DNA from: Endomychus coccineus
Taxonomy: Eukaryota; Arthropoda; Insecta; Coleoptera; Endomychidae
Direction of reading: 5' to 3'
Assembly: GCA_958510875.1 (NCBI GenBank)
Contig: OY294068.1
Location: 196,626,315 to 196,690,314 of the forward strand
DNA length: 64,000 nucleotides
The notes beneath the pieces were generated by a model. The model was not told the DNA's origin, did not search any database, and worked only from the letters and a program-made list of their open reading frames with translations. Below are positions 1-11,389 of this stretch, piece by piece. The stretch's first letter is position 1. Each line of letters begins with the position of its first letter. The position numbers were made by a program, and so were the translations under genes.

Positions 1-3000
1 CAAAGAAGTAAAAGCGGTTATTTTTAAGAAAAAAAAAAGAAAATAACCGTTTTCTTCGCATCGTGAAGACATACGAACGTATTTTACTCTTTCGTGTAAA
101 TTGGTTTCGAATTAGGAATAACACCATCAGGAATCATTCAAAACCATCTACCCCCGTCTCCGCCCTTTTTTAGGTAGAAGAGGGGTCTATACGAATGCCG
201 GATTTGATGGCAACGTAAAGACTTGGGGTCGTGTTATATTTCAAGAAAAGGAAGATAACCATTTTCTTCGTTAATTTCCTGATTCGTTATATTCGAAGTC
301 ATTTAGAGGTTAATGTCAAGAATTGTAAAACTGGTCAAAAAATTAGATCTAAGTTGAAATTTCATTGTTATGTATAGTCTTAAATAAGCTAAGTTATGTA
401 TATTTTGCTATTGCGGATAGTGTTTTCACACTTTTGTGTAAATTGTCTTTGAATTGATAATAACACCATCAGGAATGGTTTTTTACATCTACTTCCACAT
501 CCGCCTGTTTTTTGGGCATTATAGGGGTTTAATCAAATGCCGGATTTGTGGCTTCACAAAGAAGTAAAAGCGGTTATTTTTAAGAAAAAAAAAGAAAATA
601 ACCGTTTTCTTCGCACCGTGAAGACATAAGGACGTATTTTACTATTTCGTGTAAATTGTCTTCGAATTAGGAATAACACCATCAGGAATCTTTCATAAAC
701 ATCTACCCCCACCTCTGCCCGTTATTTAGGTAGAAGAGGGGTCTATACGAATGCCGGATTTGATGGCAACGTAAAGACTTAGGGGTCTTGTTATATTTAA
801 AAAAAAAGAAGATAACCATTTTCTTCGCTAATTTCCTGATTCGTTATTGCCGAAGTCATTTTCAGGTTTATGTCAAAAATTGTAAAACTGGTCAATGAAT
901 TAGATTTAAGTTCAAATTTTATTGCTATGTATGGTCTTAAATAAGCTAGGTTATGTATATTTTGCTACTCCGGATAGTGTTTTCACACTTTCGTGTAAAT
1001 TGTTTTTGAATTGATAATAACACCATCGGTAATGTTTCTTTACATGTACCCCCACATCTGCCTGTTTTTTAAGAAAAAAAAAGAAAATAACCGTTTTCTT
1101 CGCACCGTGAAGACATAAGGACGTATTTTACTATTTCGTGTAAATTGTCTTCGAATTAGGAATAACACCATCAGGAATCTTTCATAAACATCTACCCCCA
1201 CCTCTGCCCGTTATTTAGGTAGAAGAGGGGTCTATACGAATGCCGGATTTGATGGCAACGTAAAGACTTAGGGGTCTTGTTATATTTAAAAAAAAAGAAG
1301 ATAACCATTTTCTTCGCTAATTTCCTGATTCGTTATTGCCGAAGTCATTTTCAGGTTTATGTCAAAAATTGTAAAACTGGTCAATGAATTAGATTTAAGT
1401 TCAAATTTTATTGCTATGTATGGTCTTAAATAAGCTAGGTTATGTATATTTTGCTACTCCGGATAGTGTTTTCACACTTTTGTGTAAATTGTCTTTGAAT
1501 TGATAATAACACCATCAGGAATGGTTTTTTACATCTACTTCCACATCCGCCTGTTTTTTGGGCATTATAGGGGTTTAATCAAATGCCGGATTTGTGGCTT
1601 CACAAAGAAGTAAACGCGGTTATTTTTAAGAAAAAAAAAGAAAATAACCGTTTTCTTCGCACCGTGAAGACATAAGGACGTATTTTACTATTTCGTGTGG
1701 ATTGTCTTCAAATTAGGAATAACTCCATCAGGAATCATTCATAACCATCTACCCCCATCTCCGCCCTTTTTTAGGTAGAAGAGGGGTCTATACGAATGCC
1801 GGATTTGATGGCAACGTAAAGACTTGGGGTCGTGTTATATTTCAAGAAAAGGAAGATAACCATTTTCTTCGTTAATTTCCTGATTCGTTATATTCCAAGT
1901 CATTTAGAGGTTTATGTCAAAAATTGTAAAACTGGTAAAAAAATTAGATCTAAGTTGAAATTTCATTGTTATGTATAGTCTTAAATAAGCTAAGTTATGT
2001 ATATTTTGCTATTGCGGATAGTGTTTTCACACTTTTGTGTAAATTGTCTTTGAATTGATAATAACACCATCAGGAATGGTTTTTTACATCTACTTCCACA
2101 TCCGCCTGTTTTTTGGGCATTATAGGGGTTTAATCAAATGCCGGATTTGTGGCTTCACAAAGAAGTAAAAGCGGTTATTTTTAAGAAAAAAAAAGAAAAT
2201 AACCGTTTTCTTCGCACCGTGAAGACATAAGGACGTATTTTACTATTTCGTGTAAATTGTCTTCGAATTAGGAATAACACCATCAGGAATCTTTCATAAA
2301 CATCTACCCCCACCTCTGCCCGTTATTTAGGTAGAAGAGGGGTCTATACGAATGCCGGATTTGATGGCAACGTAAAGACTTAGGGGTCTTGTTATATTTA
2401 AAAAAAAAGAAGATAACCATTTTCTTCGCTAATTTCCTGATTCGTTATTGCCGAAGTCATTTTCAGGTTTATGTCAAAAATTGTAAAACTGGTCAATGAA
2501 TTAGATTTAAGTTCAAATTTTATTGCTATGTATGGTCTTAAATAAGCTAGGTTATGTATATTTTGCTACTCCGGATAGTGTTTTCACACTTTCGTGTAAA
2601 TTGTTTTTGAATTGATAATAACACCATCGGTAATGTTTCTTTACATGTACCCCCACATCTGCCTGTTTTTTAAGAAAAAAAAAGAAAATAACCGTTTTCT
2701 TCGCACCGTGAAGACATAAGGACGTATTTTACTATTTCGTGTAAATTGTCTTCGAATTAGGAATAACACCATCAGGAATCTTTCATAAACATCTACCCCC
2801 ACCTCTGCCCGTTATTTAGGTAGAAGAGGGGTCTATACGAATGCCGGATTTGATGGCAACGTAAAGACTTAGGGGTCTTGTTATATTTAAAAAAAAAGAA
2901 GATAACCATTTTCTTCGCTAATTTCCTGATTCGTTATTGCCGAAGTCATTTTCAGGTTTATGTCAAAAATTGTAAAACTGGTCAATGAATTAGATTTAAG

Positions 3001-6000
3001 TTCAAATTTTATTGCTATGTATGGTCTTAAATAAGCTAGGTTATGTATATTTTGCTACTCCGGATAGTGTTTTCACACTTTCGTGTAAATTGTTTTTGAA
3101 TTGATAATAACACCATCGGTAATGTTTCTTTACATGTACCCCCACATCTGCCTGTTTTTTGGGCATTATAGGGGTTTAATCAAATGTCAGGTTTCTGGCT
3201 TCACAAAGAAGTAAAAGCGGTTATTTTTAAGAAAAAAAAAAGAAAATAACCGTTTTCTTCGCATCGTGAAGACATACGAACGTATTTTACTCTTTCGTGT
3301 AAATTGGTTTCGAATTAGGAATAACACCATCAGGAATCATTCATAACCATCTACCCCCGTCTCCGCCCTTTTTTAGGTAGAAGAGGGGTCTATACGAATG
3401 CCGGATTTGATGGCAACGTAAAGACTTAGGGGTCTTGTTATATTTAAAAAAAAAGAAGATAACCATTTTCTTCGCTAATTTCCTGATTCGTTATTGCCGA
3501 AGTCATTTTCAGGTTTATGTCAAAAATTGTAAAACTGGTCAATGAATTAGATTTAAGCTCAAATTTTATTGCTATGTATAGTCTTAAATAAGCTAGGTTA
3601 TGTATATTTTGCTACTCCGGATAGTGTTTTCACACTTTCGTGTAAATTTTTTTTGAATTGATAATAACACCATCGGTAATGTTTCTTTACATATACCCCC
3701 ACATCTGCCTGTTTTTTGGGCATTATAGGGGTTTAATCAAATGCCGGATTTGTGGCTTCACAAAGAAGTAAAAGCGGTTATTTTTAAGAAAAAAAAAGAA
3801 AATAACCGTTTTCTTCGCACCGTGAAGACATAAGGACGTATTTTACTATTTCGTGTAAATTGTCTTCGAATTAGGAATAACACCATCAGGAATCTTTCAT
3901 AAACATCTACCCCCACCTCTGCCCGTTATTTAGGTAGAAGAGGGGTCTATACGAATGCCGGATTTGATGGCAACGTAAAGACTTAGGGGTTTTGTTATAT
4001 TAAAAAAAAAAGAAGATAACCATTTGCTTCGCTAATTTCCTGATTCGTTATTGCCGAAGTCATTTTCAGGTTTATGTCAAAAATTGTAAAACTGGTCAAT
4101 GAATTAGATTTAAGTTCAAATTTTATTGCTATGTATGGTCTTAAATAAGCTAGGTTATGTATATTTTGCTACTCCGGATAGTGTTTTCACACTTTCGTGT
4201 AAATTGTTTTTGAATTGATAATAACACCATCGGTAATGTTTCTTTACATGTACCCCCACATCTGCCTGTTTTTTGGGCATTATAGGGGTTTAAGGGTTTA
4301 ATCAAATGTCAGGTTTCTGGCTTCACAAAGAAGTAAAAGCGGTTATTTTTAAGAAAAAAAAAAGAAAATAACCGTTTTCTTCGCATCGTGAAGACATACG
4401 AACGTATTTTACTCTTTCGTGTAAATTGGTTTCGAATTAGGAATAACACCATCAGGAATCATTCATAACCATCTACCCCCGTCTCCGCCCTTTTTTAGGT
4501 AGAAGAGGGGTCTATACGAATGCCGGATTTGATGGCAACGTAAAGACTTGGGGTCGTGTTATATTTCAAGAAAAGGAAGATAACCATTTTCTTCGTTAAT
4601 TTCCTGATTCGTTATATTCGAAGTCATTTAGAGGTTTATGTCAAGAATTGTAAAACTGGTCAAAAAATTAGATCTAAGTTGAAATTTCATTGTTATGTAT
4701 AGTCTTAAATAAGCTAAGTTATGTATATTTTGCTATTGCGGATAGTGTTTTCACACTTTTGTGTAAATTGTCTTTGAATTGATAATAACACCATCAGGAA
4801 TGGTTTTTTACATCTACTTCCACATACGCCTGTTTTTTGGGCATTATAGGGGTTTAATCAAATGCCGGATTTGTGGCTTCACAAAGAAGTAAAAGCGGTT
4901 ATTTTTAAGAAAAAAAAAGAAAATAACCGTTTTCTTCGCATCGTGAAGACATACGAACGTATTTTACTCTTTCGTGTAAATTGGTTTCGAATTAGGAATA
5001 ACACCATCAGGAATCATTCATAACCATCTACCCCCGTCTCCGCCCTTTTTTAGGTAGAAGAGGGGTCTATACGAATGCCGGATTTGATGGCAACGTAAAG
5101 ACTTGGGGTCGTGTTATATTTCAAGAAAAGGAAGATAACCATTTTCTTCGTTAATTTCCTGATTCGTTATATTCGAAGTCATTTAGAGGTTTATGTCAAA
5201 AATTGTAAAACTGGTCAAAAAATTAGATCTAAGTTGAAATTTCATTGTTATGTATAGTCTTAAATAAGCTAAGTTATGTATATTTTGCTATTGCGGATAG
5301 TGTTTTCACACTTTTGTGTAAATTGTCTTTGAATTGATAATAACACCATCAGGAATGGTTTTTTACATCTACTTCCACATCCGCCTGTTTTTTGGGCATT
5401 ATAGGGGTATAATCGAATGCCGGATTTGTGGCTTCACAAAGAAGTAAAAGCGGTTATTTTTAAGAAAAAAAAAAGAAAATAACCGTTTTCTTCGCATCGT
5501 GAAGACATACGAACGTATTTTACTCTTTCGTGTAAATTGGTTTCGAATTAAGAATAACACCATCAGGAATCATTCATAACCATCTACCCCCGTCTCCGCC
5601 CTTTTTTAGGTAGAAGAGGGGTCTATACGAATGCCGGATTTGATGGCAACGTAAAGACTTGGGGTCGTGTTATATTTCAAGAAAAGGAAGATAACCATTT
5701 TCTTCGTTAATTTCCCGATTCGTTATTGCCGAAGTCATTTAGAGGTTTATGTCAAAAATTGTAAAACTGGTCAAAAAATTAGATCTAAGTTGAAATTTTA
5801 TTGTTATGTCTAGTCTTAAATAAGCTAAGTTATGTATATTTTTTGATTGCGGATAGTTTTTTTACACTTTCGTGTAAATTGTCTTTGAATTGATAATAAC
5901 ACAATCAGGAATGGTTATTTACATCTACCCCCACCCCACATCTGCTTGTTTTTTGGGTATGATAGGGCTTTAATCGAATGCCAGATTTGTGGCTTTACAA

Positions 6001-6020
6001 AGAAGTAAAAGCGGTTATTT
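1..6020. repeat. Satellite DNA array, ~556-bp monomer
   Basis: Head-to-tail tandem array. The anchor word caaagaagtaaa recurs at 1, 557, 1603, 2158, 3204, 3761, 4326, 4882, 5437 and 5998, giving spacings of 555-565 bp. Two further monomers starting near 1071 and 2672 lack the anchor because of a 67-bp deletion, so about 11 copies are visible. Each full monomer has an inverted repeat (cggttatttt ... aaaataaccg) around an A-rich loop. Two sequence subtypes alternate: 'caccgtgaagacataagg' versus 'catcgtgaagacatacga'. The array starts before the window. The last copy decays after about 6020. No coding potential is seen. Confidence 0.97.
557..3090. repeat. 1601-bp higher-order duplication within the satellite
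   Basis: Sequence from roughly 430-1490 is repeated almost exactly 1601 bp downstream (roughly 2031-3091), including the diagnostic 67-bp deletion at 1070 and 2671. Past about 1490/3091 the copies diverge to different monomer subtypes. This is the pattern expected from unequal exchange of a three-monomer block. Boundaries are estimated by eye. Confidence 0.8.
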
Positions 6021-6600
6021 TAACCAAAGGCAAGTTTATGTTTCCGCCAGTGAAATTGTGTTAAAAAAATCGATCGAAAATGTGACTGCCCTTTTTTTGT
6101 ATCCCCTATAGTTACCCTATACAATTATCGAAATTTGCTCACCCTGTACATTCCTTTGAACATGTCATTCCTATGTTGGACATTCTGCTGACATTGTAAA
6201 TATTTGTTACGATACAATTTCGGAAGCGAGCATTTTAACTTGACACTTTTATTCATTTTTCATGTTGATGCTGTATCTTACGAGCCAATCCAGATGTGAT
6301 GTGTGGAACAATGACCGAAAAGGATTATTCCAACATTCGTTACAACATCATCGTCAAATATTCGAAGAAATTGACATAATCACAGTAAGTACATGCTTTT
6401 TCAAATAGATACACTCGTGATATTTAAGAAACTATCGAGAAAATGGAAATTTCCTAAAATCAAACTTTAAATAGTTATTTTATTTGAGGAAAATAGAAAA
6501 TTGCCTAGAATTAGTATGTCGTATGGGGGAAGGGCATCTTTTGACATATGACTTATATTTTCCAGGCATAATTATTAAAAACTTAACCCCCTGTGTAGGC
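6021..6600. other. Unassigned spacer after satellite
   Basis: Unique-looking AT-rich DNA. A GTAAGT donor-like site lies near 6385, after a short open stretch, but there is no supporting homology, so no exon is called. Confidence 0.4.
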
Positions 6601-6699
6601 TTCTCTGGCTGTTGCCTCCGGTGACCCTTAGGCTTGCTGGTCCATTGTATCTTGCCTGCATTGTTTGATCACAGTACCCACTCCAGTACTTTTGGGCCT

Positions 6700-8120
6700 T
6701 GTACAAGTTTGTCCTTTACTGGGTGAGAGCTGTATAATTCTGGTTCACCGGTAGGCTCTCCAAAAATTGTGATCCAGTGCCTCGCATTTATATAGTATAT
6801 GTGTGACTGTTTCTGGATCCTTACGGCAAAGTCTGCATGTCAGGTCGCCATTGTACAGTCCCATCTTGTTGACGTGCCCTTTTACTGGCGCATGGCCAGC
6901 CATGAGCCTTGTTATGACTTTTATTTATCCCTGTTTAATGTTAACAGGTCTGTCGTTCTTTTGTGATACGATCCGTTGATGTATTTTCCCCGCGTTAGTA
7001 TCCTGGGATTTTTTCCCAGTATTCTTTGTGGTTTTCAAGATAAACTTGGTTCCTCCGCCACATGCTAGTTATGCATTAGGCCGTTTATGCGCCTTGTGCA
7101 TACCGTAATATCGATGACGTCCGTTCTCACACATGTCACAAAGGTAGGTTTGTTGCCCTGGTTGCATACCTGTAGGTTGTGAGCCACCAAGAATTCCAAC
7201 AATGCTTCACCTCGTTTGTTACTGTCTGTGCTCATCAACACTGTGTGGTGTACATTGGCATCACACCCCAATAACGCTTGGGATTTCGTGCTCCTTTCGT
7301 AAGTTCTCGCCCATGACCGTTAGTTCATCAGCAAGACGGGAAGCCTGAAGCCTCCCATTTGGTTGCTCCTGTCCGATGCTGGTGACCGTCCATGTTGCTT
7401 TGAACGCTTAGTCCATAGATAACTCTACTACCGGTAGTAGAGTTATCTATGGCTTAGTCTGTGCAGTGTCTTCTCCGGGGTTGTAATCTCCGGAATGAAG
7501 ACGACTGCACGTCGTGGTTATGGAAGTTGGCTCGCCTTCACTAAAATAAGCTCGCTACCCTCTCCTCTCAGGGTTTGGTCACCACCACCAGACAGATGAT
7601 AAGCAGAGCTCCCCCTCGCTATCGGCATTCTGCAAACTTGGGGCGGTCTCTCGTTTATGCAGTTTGTCAATGTCTTGATGCAGGAGGTTATTGTTTATTA
7701 GCCCCGCCTGCTCTTCTGAAATAGATGCTTCGAGATCTTCAGTGGCTATAGTAATTGGCATTTTGATCCCAACTACCGCTTCCTTGAAAGACATGCTTTT
7801 ACAGCGGCCCCGTCGCGCCTCCTCTCGGTCGCGGTTTTGTGATTGGAGTGCTCCCATCAGACCGGTGTCAACTTGGTAGATTGAGGACTGCTTCTTGGTT
7901 CTGAGGAGTTGGTATCCTCCCTTGGATATGCTCTAAGATGCATACAAGGGATTCGGCTTAGCCTCGTCCCTTCATTCGCTTTGACGGGCCCGGAGTGACC
8001 TGCGTTGTCTCCACAAGCCTGGACAACAGCTTCACGGCTGAGCCACCATTCATACAGGTCATGACCCTTCAACATCCCTTCGCTTTCCCACTGGCACGAG
8101 GCACAAAGTACCCGGCACAC
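6700..8120 (-). mobile_element. Decayed RNase-H-class non-LTR retrotransposon fragment
   Basis: Three pieces lie in the correct 5'-3' order on the minus strand. Around 7860-8120 there are gag-like traces (a 'CGDNAGH' knuckle-like string). At 7065-7271 there is an endonuclease-domain segment reading LLGCDANVHHT followed later by NKRGEALLEFL and KPTFVT, typical of the EEP endonuclease of R1/I-type elements. At about 6750-6910 there is the C-terminal module GHVNKMGLYNGDLTCRLC ... H ... C, a CCHC knuckle at the end of such ORF2 proteins. The whole reverse transcriptase between endonuclease and C-terminus is missing, so this is an internally deleted, dead copy. Confidence 0.7.
7413..7452. repeat. 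40-bp perfect palindrome with flanking direct repeat
   Basis: The 20-base arm ccatagataactctactacc is followed immediately by its exact reverse complement with no spacer. The six bases cttagt occur directly on both sides (7407-7412 and 7453-7458), as a target-site duplication would. It sits inside the decayed non-LTR fragment. Confidence 0.9.
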
Positions 8121-9896
8121 GTCGAAAAGCAGGTCTCGAGCTTGACAATGAAGAGATGACTAGATTAAGTTCTGCTAAGACCGCCCACATGGAATCTGTC
8201 AATTAAGGCCAGTATGTCTAGTTTGTCTGTCTGCAGGTGGTAACGAACATCGTTTACGTTAGTGCTAAGACCTCAGATGTTACGGAGGTCTATCTTCAAG
8301 TTTATATTTTTCATTGTTGAGCCCCCTTCGCCCAGAAATCCGAAGGAAGCATTTTTCTTCCGGAGTATTTTACTCTAGGAGGCTTCATTATAAGTATTTC
8401 CATGGAAAACCTGGAATGGATAAAAAGTCGGTGGGGGTAGGAAGAGGGAGACAGGAAATGGGTATGTGGGTGAAACTGAAGCATCGACCAAACAATGAAA
8501 TATGGGGTTGTCCACTTCAAAACATCTTTGTCGAGGTGGTGTTTCACCGGGCGATGAGGAAAACATCTACCACCTATGGTTATCCATTTAGTCGCCTTTT
8601 AGAAGAGGTAGGATTTACCATGGGGAAATTTTTAGTCGTCCTCATATTCTCCGTTAAAAACCATTCCAAGATAGATGTATTCCCCTAATCAATAACTGAA
8701 ATAAATTGCAGTATCATAAAAGAGGTAATCCAATTTTGGAATTTTATGGGGGTGGTGGTTTGTAGGCGTGGATTATATGTGAAAGATCCCTTTTCGATAT
8801 AAAATATACCAACGTGTTTCGGCAATGTTATATTTTCCTCATAACTCATAAAATACGCAGAGTTCTTTTGGAAAAATCACCCTGTAATATCACTTTGGCG
8901 TTTCATTTTGCTTCTCAAAACCCGAAAATAATCAAATAGCCAATTTTGCTAGAATTTATTGGTTTCTGAAATATAACAATTCATTGTGATTCATAAATTG
9001 AGGTTATTTTCAACAGGTTTTCTATGAACAATCTGGCTAAGCTGCAGAACATGGACAGATGGAATTGCAACAATGAAGCCATGACCGTATTTTCATATTA
9101 TATATTGTTAAATTTATTAGTAATAAGTAGTTATAAGTTGCGGCGTAAACTCTCAGACCACAGACAAATTGTAAATGAGCTCTAACCTCGTACATTGATT
9201 TTCAGAAAAGTGATAATTAGTGTTTTAGAGTGATTTAGACTGGCAGAAGCTCAACGTCAAGGTAAGTCAACTAATATTTTGTAAAATACAAAAATCTCTT
9301 TTGACAGTGGTAATTTTCATGTTTGCCCGAGTAATACAAAATCAGTTATATCTATAATTGAAGGTCGGAAAGAAATTCTAATTTTCATTCAAATTGAAGA
9401 ACAGAGAGTAGACAAACTATACTGATGTATAAAAATATGTAATTTATTGATACTGTTAACCATCTATCCAAGCTTCCAATTATTTTATTTCTAATATACA
9501 GACTGTTCATCAAATTATTAAAATGTTTGATCATTTTGATGAATGATCAGGGTGTTGAGGTGGTGAATCGTAATTGAATTAATTTTTTTATTGAGTTTCA
9601 TTCCCTAGAGCGGAAAATATTACTTACATTATTCTTGGGAAGTCTTGCAGTTGGTTGTTCAATTAACTTTTAATTTGTACGTAACTCCTGTTCTTTAGAT
9701 TCAATTTTATTCCATGCTTATGTAGATAGAAATAGCAGTTACATCAGTTGGCTATTTGAATGATTCAAAATCTGTAATCACTATGATTGAATACCTTTAC
9801 AAAGTGTGTTTCTCTTCAAGCCAAAGATCATTATAGCAAACAATCGAATTTGTCGGAAACTTTATCAAAGATATTGTCTGAACTCTTATTTAGCTT
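8121..9896. other. Gene-poor spacer, nothing recognised
   Basis: An open frame of 124 codons at 8314-8688 has no recognisable motif and is probably chance. A possible short exon ending in AAG|GTAAGT near 9261 is unsupported. No RNA gene or repeat was recognised. Confidence 0.4.
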
Positions 9897-10192
9897 GTTC
9901 TATCCATCGACATAATACATATGGACTGCGCGTGGCAATGATAAGCGCGGGTAGTGCCGGCGTGAGAGAGGGGAAAACGAAGAGGACTAATACTGTCTTT
10001 ATCTATCGGCTCGGGACGTAAACATACTAGCTACAGTCATGTTGCATTTCCATGGCAACGCAGCGGCCAATAGAAACGCGATAGATAAAGTAGATAAAGA
10101 CAGTAAATAAAGATTCTTGACCCACGTATGAATTAATACACAATTCTCGGGAAATAGGTCACATTGACACATATATTTTTATTTTTACCCTC

Positions 10193-10234
10193 GTCTTTAC
10201 GTACGTTTCGGTCTCACGACCATCATCAGAAGAC
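10193..10234 (-). ncRNA. Candidate hammerhead ribozyme (left arm)
   Basis: Read on the minus strand: stem I strand GUCUU, then CUGAUGA, one extra U, stem II GGUC-GUGA-GACC, GAAA, the self-complementary ACGUACGU as a very short stem III, then A and the stem I partner AAGAC. The predicted cleavage site is between 10198 and 10197. The tiny palindromic stem III suggests action as a dimer, as reported for hammerheads in Penelope-like elements and retrozymes. The extra U after CUGAUGA departs from the textbook core, so activity is uncertain. Confidence 0.65.
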
Positions 10235-10502
10235 TTATTAATACAATAACCTGATTACTTAGAAATACTGTAATAACACAAAGCGTCCTTATCGCACAAA
10301 TTTCGTTTAAATGCCAACGTCGCGAAACGAACGGAGACATAATAGTGGATTTTTAATTTTTACGCTGCAACATTGCTGTGTTATAGTTCCGATTTCATGT
10401 CTCCGTTCGTTTCGCGACGTTGGCATTTAAACGAAATTTGTGCGATAAGGACGCTTTGTGTTATTACAGTATTTCTAAGTAATCAGGTTATTGTATTAAT
10501 AA

Positions 10503-10544
10503 GTCTTCTGATGATGGTCGTGAGACCGAAACGTACGTAAAGAC
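10503..10544 (+). ncRNA. Candidate hammerhead ribozyme (right arm)
   Basis: Exact reverse-complement counterpart of the left-arm motif: GUCUU, CUGAUGA, U, GGUC-GUGA-GACC, GAAA, CGUACGUA, AAGAC. Predicted cleavage is between 10539 and 10540. Stem I pairs perfectly over five bases. Confidence 0.65.
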
Positions 10545-10699
10545 GAGGGTAAAAATAAAAATATATGTGTCAATGTGACCTATTTCCCGAGAATTGTGTA
10601 TTGATAAAGACAGTATTAGTCCCCTTCGTTTTCCCCTCTCTCACGCCGGCACTACCCGCGCTTATCATTGCCACGCGCAGTCCATATGTATATGTCGAT

Positions 10700-11015
10700 G
10701 GTTCTATCTAATAAACAATAAAAGAGTTCACACTGTGGATACACTATACTTGAGAAATAATCACCCTTATCCACTAAAAATACTGTTACAAGTACTGAGG
10801 ACCTTTCGGCTACCAAGTAGACATCATCAGAGTAAACTAAATTGTAAATACGAAAAATCAAAACTATTTGAAGGTAATGGCTCTGATTTTGTTAGTTGAT
10901 AGCGTTCCATTTTTTGTTTTTTTGTCAGAAATGAACTTGATGAAAGATTTGTCGTAACAATTGTCCATAGAAGCTAATCAACTTGTTATAATTTCACTAG
11001 CTTAAACGTCACTTC
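10700..11015 (-). mobile_element. Penelope-like element 3'-end fragment
   Basis: Shares long blocks with 60040-60420 and 63480-63680: 'ttatccactaaaaatac', 'catcagagtaaactaaatt' and 'ctatttgaaggtaatggctct'. The region near 10900-10990 corresponds to the reverse-transcriptase thumb-coding segment preserved at 60212-60424. Non-coding and truncated. Confidence 0.65.
10794..10833 (-). ncRNA. Candidate hammerhead motif in Penelope end
   Basis: On the minus strand: UACU, CUGAUGA, an imperfect stem II with a CUAC/GUAG core, CCGAAA, AGGUCCU, C, then AGUA, which pairs with UACU. The same layout as the foldback copies but with a weaker stem II and 4-bp stem I. Predicted cleavage between 10797 and 10796. 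Confidence 0.5.
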
Positions 11016-11389
11016 GAGCCTTCGAGTACTTTAGCCGTATATAAAAGTGATTGTTTATTTTTATATTGGCAATTTTAAGTTCTTTTCAGGATATTCAAAT
11101 AACTCAAGATGAGTATTATATTTAAAGGAGGTGTATAGCAGTGATCTATGTTTCCTCCCACTTTTTGATTAACAATAATTTTCCTCACAGCATAATGGAA
11201 TTCATTGAATTTTTGAAGTTAAAAAAATGGTTTATATGATTCTTGGTAAGTCTATGATTTTTATTCCCTCTTGAATATGTATGTGTTCTTATCATATTTT
11301 CAATTCCCTTGTTCAGAAAAAGTCAGCTATATAACTAGTAAAAGCATGTTAATAAACTAAAAAGGTTCTGTGGATATACAGAACAACAA

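Larger units (their letters stand above)
9899..10708. mobile_element. Nested foldback (giant hairpin) element
   Basis: Outer arms at about 9899-10011 and 10595-10708 are near-exact reverse complements (both include the CATATGGACTGCGCG region and GCGGGTAGTGCCGGCGTGAG). Inner arms at about 10135-10341 and 10398-10603 are also reverse complements and surround a ~55-bp loop. An asymmetric ~120-bp segment at 10012-10134 interrupts the left side. Each inner arm carries one hammerhead-like core, in opposite orientation. No transposase is visible; the element is non-autonomous or made of inverted Penelope-type ends. Confidence 0.85.

Noticed and set aside
1..6020. Hairpin plus A/T runs read as bacterial rho-independent terminators or a CRISPR array
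   Set aside because: Sequence is eukaryotic; repeats are 556-bp head-to-tail monomers without unique spacers.
6330..6390. Possible exon ending at a GTAAGT donor
   Set aside because: Short, no homology and no matching acceptor or next exon.
8314..8688. 124-codon plus-strand open frame
   Set aside because: No motif, no splice context, amino-acid composition as for translated non-coding DNA.
10020..10060. Second X-box-like string gcatttccatggcaacg
   Set aside because: The left half-site does not fit GTNRCC; it is inside the foldback element.
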